From contig NZ_KQ947988.1 of NCBI RefSeq assembly GCF_001513975.1, forward strand, positions 310,001 to 374,000: 64,000 bases of DNA, read 5' to 3'. Below the pieces are notes generated by a model, which saw only the letters and a list, made by a program, of their open reading frames with translations, made no database searches and had not been told where the DNA came from. The position numbers and the translations under genes are program-made. Of the stretch, positions 60,172 to 64,000 are shown piece after piece (position 1 is the first letter of the stretch; each line of letters opens with the position of its first letter). The stretch is from Streptomyces curacoi. Lineage in GTDB: Bacteria; Actinomycetota; Actinomycetes; Streptomycetales; Streptomycetaceae.

Positions 60172-60638
60172 GCCGCTTCTATCACGTCTGTTTCGTCGTC
60201 CCCGACCTGGAGGCCGCGATGCGGGACCTGTCCACCGCCGCGGCCGTCGAGTGGCGCGAGCCCATGGCGGCGTCGATCGGTGAGTGGGACTACCGGATCG
60301 TGTTCACCGCCGGAGGCGAGCCGTTCATCGAACTCATCGAAGCCCCGCCCGGCGGCCCGTGGGGCGACACCGATGAGCCCCGCTTCCACCATCTCGGCTG
60401 GTGGACCTCCGACATCGACGCCGGTACGGACCGGCTCGCCAAGGCCGGTTTCCCCCAGGCGTTCAGCGGATGCCCCTACGGCCGCCCGTTCGCCTACCAC
60501 CACATCGACAGCATCGGCGGACACGTCGAACTGGTCGGACACGGCCGCCAGCCCAGCTTCATCGACGCCTGGAACCCCGGCGGTGACCGGATGCCCGCCA
60601 TCAACGAGGAGGCCCACCCGTGGAACCCGTCACACTGA
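60168..60638 (+). CDS. VOC/glyoxalase-fold protein
   Basis: A 156-residue protein starting at ATG 60168 inside the MFS stop codon. It has the VOC layout: SRFYHVCFVVPDLEAAMRDL, IVFTAGGEPFIELIEAP, then the second half RFHHLGWWTSDIDAGTDRLA and GGHVELVGHG. His and Glu residues at the usual metal positions (His in HVCFV, Glu in EPFIELIE, His in HHLGWW, Glu in HVELVG) suggest an active metallo-enzyme, such as a glyoxalase or dioxygenase. It overlaps the SDR gene by 19 bp, so MFS, VOC and SDR are one translational unit. Confidence 0.85.
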   Translation: MSRFYHVCFVVPDLEAAMRDLSTAAAVEWREPMAASIGEWDYRIVFTAGGEPFIELIEAPPGGPWGDTDEPRFHHLGWWTSDIDAGTDRLAKAGFPQAFSGCPYGRPFAYHHIDSIGGHVELVGHGRQPSFIDAWNPGGDRMPAINEEAHPWNPSH

Positions 60639-61318
60639 TCACCGGCGGCTCGACCGGCATCGGCGCCGAAACAGCCCGCCGCCTGCTCGAGCAGGGCCAC
60701 CGGGTCGCCGTCACGGCCCGTCGCGCCGACCGGCTCACCGAGTTCGCGCGCAGCACGGACGTGGACAGCGACCGGCTCATGACGCTGCCGGGCGACACCG
60801 GCGACGCCGAACACGTGCGGCAGGCCGTCCGGATGACCGCACAGTCCTGGGGGCGGCTGGACAACGTCATCGTCAACGCCGGCTTCTCCCTGCCGGGCAC
60901 ACTCGCCGACCACCTTCCCGAGGCCATGCGCTCGATGATCCTCACCAACGTGCTCGGCCCCGCACTCGTCGTGCAGGCCGTGCTGCCGCACCTGAAGGAG
61001 ACCAAGGGACGACTCGTCCTGGTCGGCTCCGTCGCCGGCGTGAAGAACACCCCGGGCAACCTGTACTCGGTCACCAAGTGGGCCGTGCACGCCCTCGCCG
61101 AGAACACCCGCCTCATGGCCACGGCCGACGGCGTGGGCGTCACCCTGATCGCGCCGGGCATGGTCGACACCCCGTTCTGGGAGATCCGCGGCGGACGGCC
61201 CGACGCCCCGACCATGACCGCCGCCCAGGTCGCCGACTGCGTCCTCTTCGCCCTCAACCAGCCCGCGGGCGTGGACATCAACCACCTCCAGATGCGGCCC
61301 GTCGGACAGCTCAACTAG
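60620..61318 (+). CDS. SDR-family oxidoreductase
   Basis: A 232-residue classical short-chain dehydrogenase. The cofactor site is LITGGSTGIGAETARRLLEQ, the Asn of NVIVNAG is present, Ser is in LVLVGSVAG and Tyr-Lys in NLYSVTKWAVHALAE. It reduces or oxidises a carbonyl/alcohol with NAD(P)H. It begins inside the VOC gene and is the last gene of the right arm, followed by a perfect bidirectional terminator. No other redox enzyme of the cluster is adjacent. Confidence 0.88.
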   Translation: MEPVTLITGGSTGIGAETARRLLEQGHRVAVTARRADRLTEFARSTDVDSDRLMTLPGDTGDAEHVRQAVRMTAQSWGRLDNVIVNAGFSLPGTLADHLPEAMRSMILTNVLGPALVVQAVLPHLKETKGRLVLVGSVAGVKNTPGNLYSVTKWAVHALAENTRLMATADGVGVTLIAPGMVDTPFWEIRGGRPDAPTMTAAQVADCVLFALNQPAGVDINHLQMRPVGQLN

Positions 61319-61327
61319 GCCTGAACG

Positions 61328-61368
61328 CACCGGTCCCCGGCCGCTGTAGCAGCGACCGGGGACCGGTG
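61328..61368. terminator. Perfect 13-bp bidirectional terminator before mdh
   Basis: Arms CACCGGTCCCCGG (61328-61340) and CCGGGGACCGGTG (61356-61368) with inner CGCTG / CAGCG pairing in the loop. It lies 9 bases after the SDR stop and 33 bases before the convergent mdh stop, so it ends both transcripts. Confidence 0.9.
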
Positions 61369-61401
61369 GCGAAAGCGTCGCCCGAACCTGTCGGGCGGGG
61401 C

Positions 61402-62475
<1,074 letters not shown>

Positions 62476-62767
62476 TAGATCAGCGGTCAGGCTATCGCGC
62501 ATCCGGGATCCCGGACGGCCGGGTCCGTGTGGCCCACCCCACAGAATGGTCACCACTACGGCAAAAGGGGGCGGCCGCCCGGTCCGGGAGAGGGGGGACC
62601 TTGGGCGGCCGCCGGTGGGGGTACCGATTGCCGGACTCCCGTGGGGGTACGTTGCGCGTGCCCACTTTGCCGACGGCCATTCCTGCCCCACCGAAATTCT
62701 TTTCTCGCCCCCGCCGCCCCTACCCGTCCCATCCCCCAAGGGCTCCGCCCCTTCAACCCCGGACCCC

Positions 62768-62788
62768 CTGGGGGCCTGCGGCCCCCAG
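62768..62788. repeat. Hairpin CTGGGGGCC / GGCCCCCAG
   Basis: A perfect 9-bp stem with a 3-base loop. Similar GGGGGC-type hairpins are common in Streptomyces intergenic regions. It stands just before the repeat array and could be a terminator or part of the mobile-like repeat family. Confidence 0.7.
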
Positions 62789-62829
62789 ACCCCCGCTTCG
62801 GCCCCGAACGGGCCTCGTCCTCAAACGCC

Positions 62830-63480
62830 GGACGGGCTGAAATACGCGCCCGGCGCTGGGAAGCGACACCAATCGGGGCGTGCGCCCCAAGCGGGCGGGC
62901 GGAGGCTCGGGTGGGCGGGGCTCGGGTGGGCGAGGCTGCGGGGGCGGCGCGGCCTTCCCCTCCAGGACCGGACGGGCCGAAATACGCCGCCCGGCGCCCG
63001 GAAGTGACCACCACCGGGGCGCGCACCCCAAGCGGGCGGGCGGGGGCTCGGGTGGGCGGGGCTGAGGACGGCGCGGCCTCCCCCTCCAGCGCCGGACGGG
63101 CTGAAATACACCGGCCGACGCCCGGAAGTGACCACCACCGGAGCACGCACCCCAAGCGGGCGGGCGGGGGCTCGGGTGGGCGGGGCTGAGGACGGCGCGG
63201 CCTCCCCCTCCAGCGCCGGACAGGCTGAAATACACCGGCCGACGCCCGGAAGTGACCACCACCGGCGCGCGCCCCCAAGCAGGTAGGTGGGGGCTCCGGG
63301 TGGGCGGGGCCGGGGACGGCGCGGCCCCCCTCCAGAGCCCGGCGGGCCGGAATACCCCGGCCGGCGCCGGGAGTGACCGCCACCGGGGCGTGCGCACCAT
63401 GCGGGTGCGCGGGGGTTGGGGACGGCGCGGTCCTCCGCCTCCCGGGCCGGATGGGCTGGTTGTTGTCGGCCGGTGCTGAA
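62830..63480. repeat. Intergenic array of 108-140-bp imperfect repeats
   Basis: Units start at 62830, 62970, 63094, 63218, 63341 and a shortened one at 63449 (periods 140, 124, 124, 123, 108). Each opens with a GGACGGGCTGAAATAC-like block, followed by CGGAAGTGACCACCACCGG-like and AAGCGGGCGGGCGGGGGCTC-like blocks. The first unit is preceded by TCCTCAAACGCC, the arm of a palindrome widespread in Streptomyces genomes. Copies 2-4 are the most alike; the outer ones have decayed. Confidence 0.85.
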
Positions 63481-63539
63481 AGATGCGGGTCCGGCAGCGC
63501 CGGTTCAGGAACGGCCGGCGCATGTGCGCCGGTGTCCCG

Positions 63540-64000
63540 TCACTGCGTGCAGCCCTCCTGCCCCGCAGCCAGCGTCACGCAAGCCGTCGCGTCGCCCGCG
63601 TCCTTCACGGCCACCATCGGCGTGTACGCGATCGTGTCACCGGCGACGGTGATCGAACCGGTCTGCTTCGTCTTGCCGACCGTCACCACCACCTCGTCCC
63701 CCTGCGCGGCCTGCGTGATACGCCCCCACGCCGCGCCGCACGTCTCGCTGTAGCGCACCTCGACCACGGCCGCGCCGACGGTCGCGGTCTTGGCGGTCGT
63801 CACGAGGTCACCGCTGCACCCCATGCTCTCCGCGTCCTTGCCGGTGCAGGAGTCCCCGCTGCACTTCACCCCGGCCGGCAGGTCGGGGTCGGTCGTCGCG
63901 GACGGGGAGGGCGACTTGGCCGCGTCCCCGTTCTTGTCCTTGCCGCCGATGTCGGTCAGGTAGAACACCGCGGCGATCACGACCAGCACACCGACGACCC
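63540..64000 (-). CDS. DUF2690-type membrane protein, N-terminus beyond the window (partial)
   Basis: The C-terminal 153 residues of a larger protein cut by the right edge of the window. A membrane helix (VVGVLVVIAAVFYLTDIGG) is followed by a Lys/Ser/Pro/Thr linker and a C-terminal domain with four Cys: GVKCSGDSCTG, ESMGCSGDLV, RYSETCGAAWGRI and the terminal EGCTQ pair with ATACV. The VEVRYSETCGAAWGRI pattern is characteristic of DUF2690. In actinobacteria the missing N-terminus is often an XRE-type HTH, which would make this a membrane-linked regulator, but that cannot be seen here. Confidence 0.72.
   Translation of the reverse strand, partial: VVGVLVVIAAVFYLTDIGGKDKNGDAAKSPSPSATTDPDLPAGVKCSGDSCTGKDAESMGCSGDLVTTAKTATVGAAVVEVRYSETCGAAWGRITQAAQGDEVVVTVGKTKQTGSITVAGDTIAYTPMVAVKDAGDATACVTLAAGQEGCTQ

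Noticed and set aside
52560-61318. Accessory cluster considered as a PKS/NRPS or RiPP cluster
   Set aside because: No ketosynthase, carrier, adenylation, precursor-peptide or lanthipeptide-type gene is present; the enzymes are small oxidative and carbonyl-type proteins.
62527-63523. Several long open frames in the repeat array near the right end
   Set aside because: All follow the tandem repeat unit, show no ribosome site and give Pro/Arg/Gly-rich text. I treat the region as non-coding repeats.

Overview
This window is chromosomal DNA of a Streptomyces-type actinobacterium. GC content is very high, GTG and TTG starts are common, ribosome sites are of the GGAGG type, and the order of housekeeping genes (sdhCDAB, a D-Ala-D-Ala carboxypeptidase, trpS, glyA, betaine genes, mdh) resembles the sdh-to-mdh arm of the Streptomyces coelicolor chromosome as I remember it. 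No rRNA, tRNA, CRISPR array, prophage or insertion sequence was seen.

Layout. 1-8.9 kb: cell-wall and secreted functions (L,D-transpeptidase lipoprotein, PGRP-type amidase with FG-GAP repeats, GH20 hexosaminidase), four small hypothetical genes and a UraD-like protein lacking the usual catalytic His. 8.9-12.5 kb: the sdhCDAB operon with a strong terminator. 12.5-20 kb: a Uma2-type protein, a decayed secreted-protein gene, a VOC protein, a two-gene membrane/DCC operon behind twin TTGAAC-NN-GTTCAA operators, a secreted serine protease, a TetR regulator with a charged tail, a SpoIIAB-like ATPase and an orphan peptide-binding protein. 20-24.2 kb: a membrane metallophosphoesterase, a small membrane protein, a D,D-carboxypeptidase and a YihY/BrkB membrane protein. 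24.2-28.8 kb: what looks like a complete decaprenylphosphoryl-arabinose (DPA) pathway, with UbiA phosphoribosyltransferase, PAP2 phosphatase, DprE1, DprE2 and a GtrA-like protein around one divergent promoter region. 29-35 kb: a 2'-5' RNA ligase-like protein, trpS, an ECF sigma factor with its membrane partner, a secreted protein, and glyA behind a ZTP riboswitch. 35-42.5 kb: ornithine aminotransferase, a hydrolase, a YgiB/YgiC-like pair, a MocR regulator divergent from a three-gene CMD-CMD-PEP mutase operon. 42.5-49.7 kb: a betaine locus (betB, GMC dehydrogenase, ABC ATPase, a fused double permease, binding protein). 49.9-52.5 kb: DinB, WYL and MarR-GNAT genes.

The most interesting region is 52.5-61.3 kb. 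A LysR regulator is followed by a bidirectional cluster: three DJ-1/PfpI-superfamily proteins, a HAD hydrolase, a cupin, a VioB/RebD-type ferritin-like protein, an MFS exporter, a VOC protein and an SDR. Its two arms diverge from a 246-bp region holding a long dyad, which is a good candidate LysR operator. A perfect terminator separates it from mdh. I cannot match it to a characterised pathway. The last 1.6 kb has an intergenic array of about 108-140-bp repeats and the C-terminal part of a DUF2690-type membrane protein.

How the parts connect: sdh and mdh serve the TCA cycle; glyA is tied to one-carbon and purine status by its riboswitch; the betaine genes pair betaine uptake with synthesis from choline; the cell-wall hydrolases, DPA genes and DacC-like protein concern the envelope. 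Start codons were chosen from ribosome sites and domain boundaries. Family names come from sequence motifs read by eye, not from database searches.
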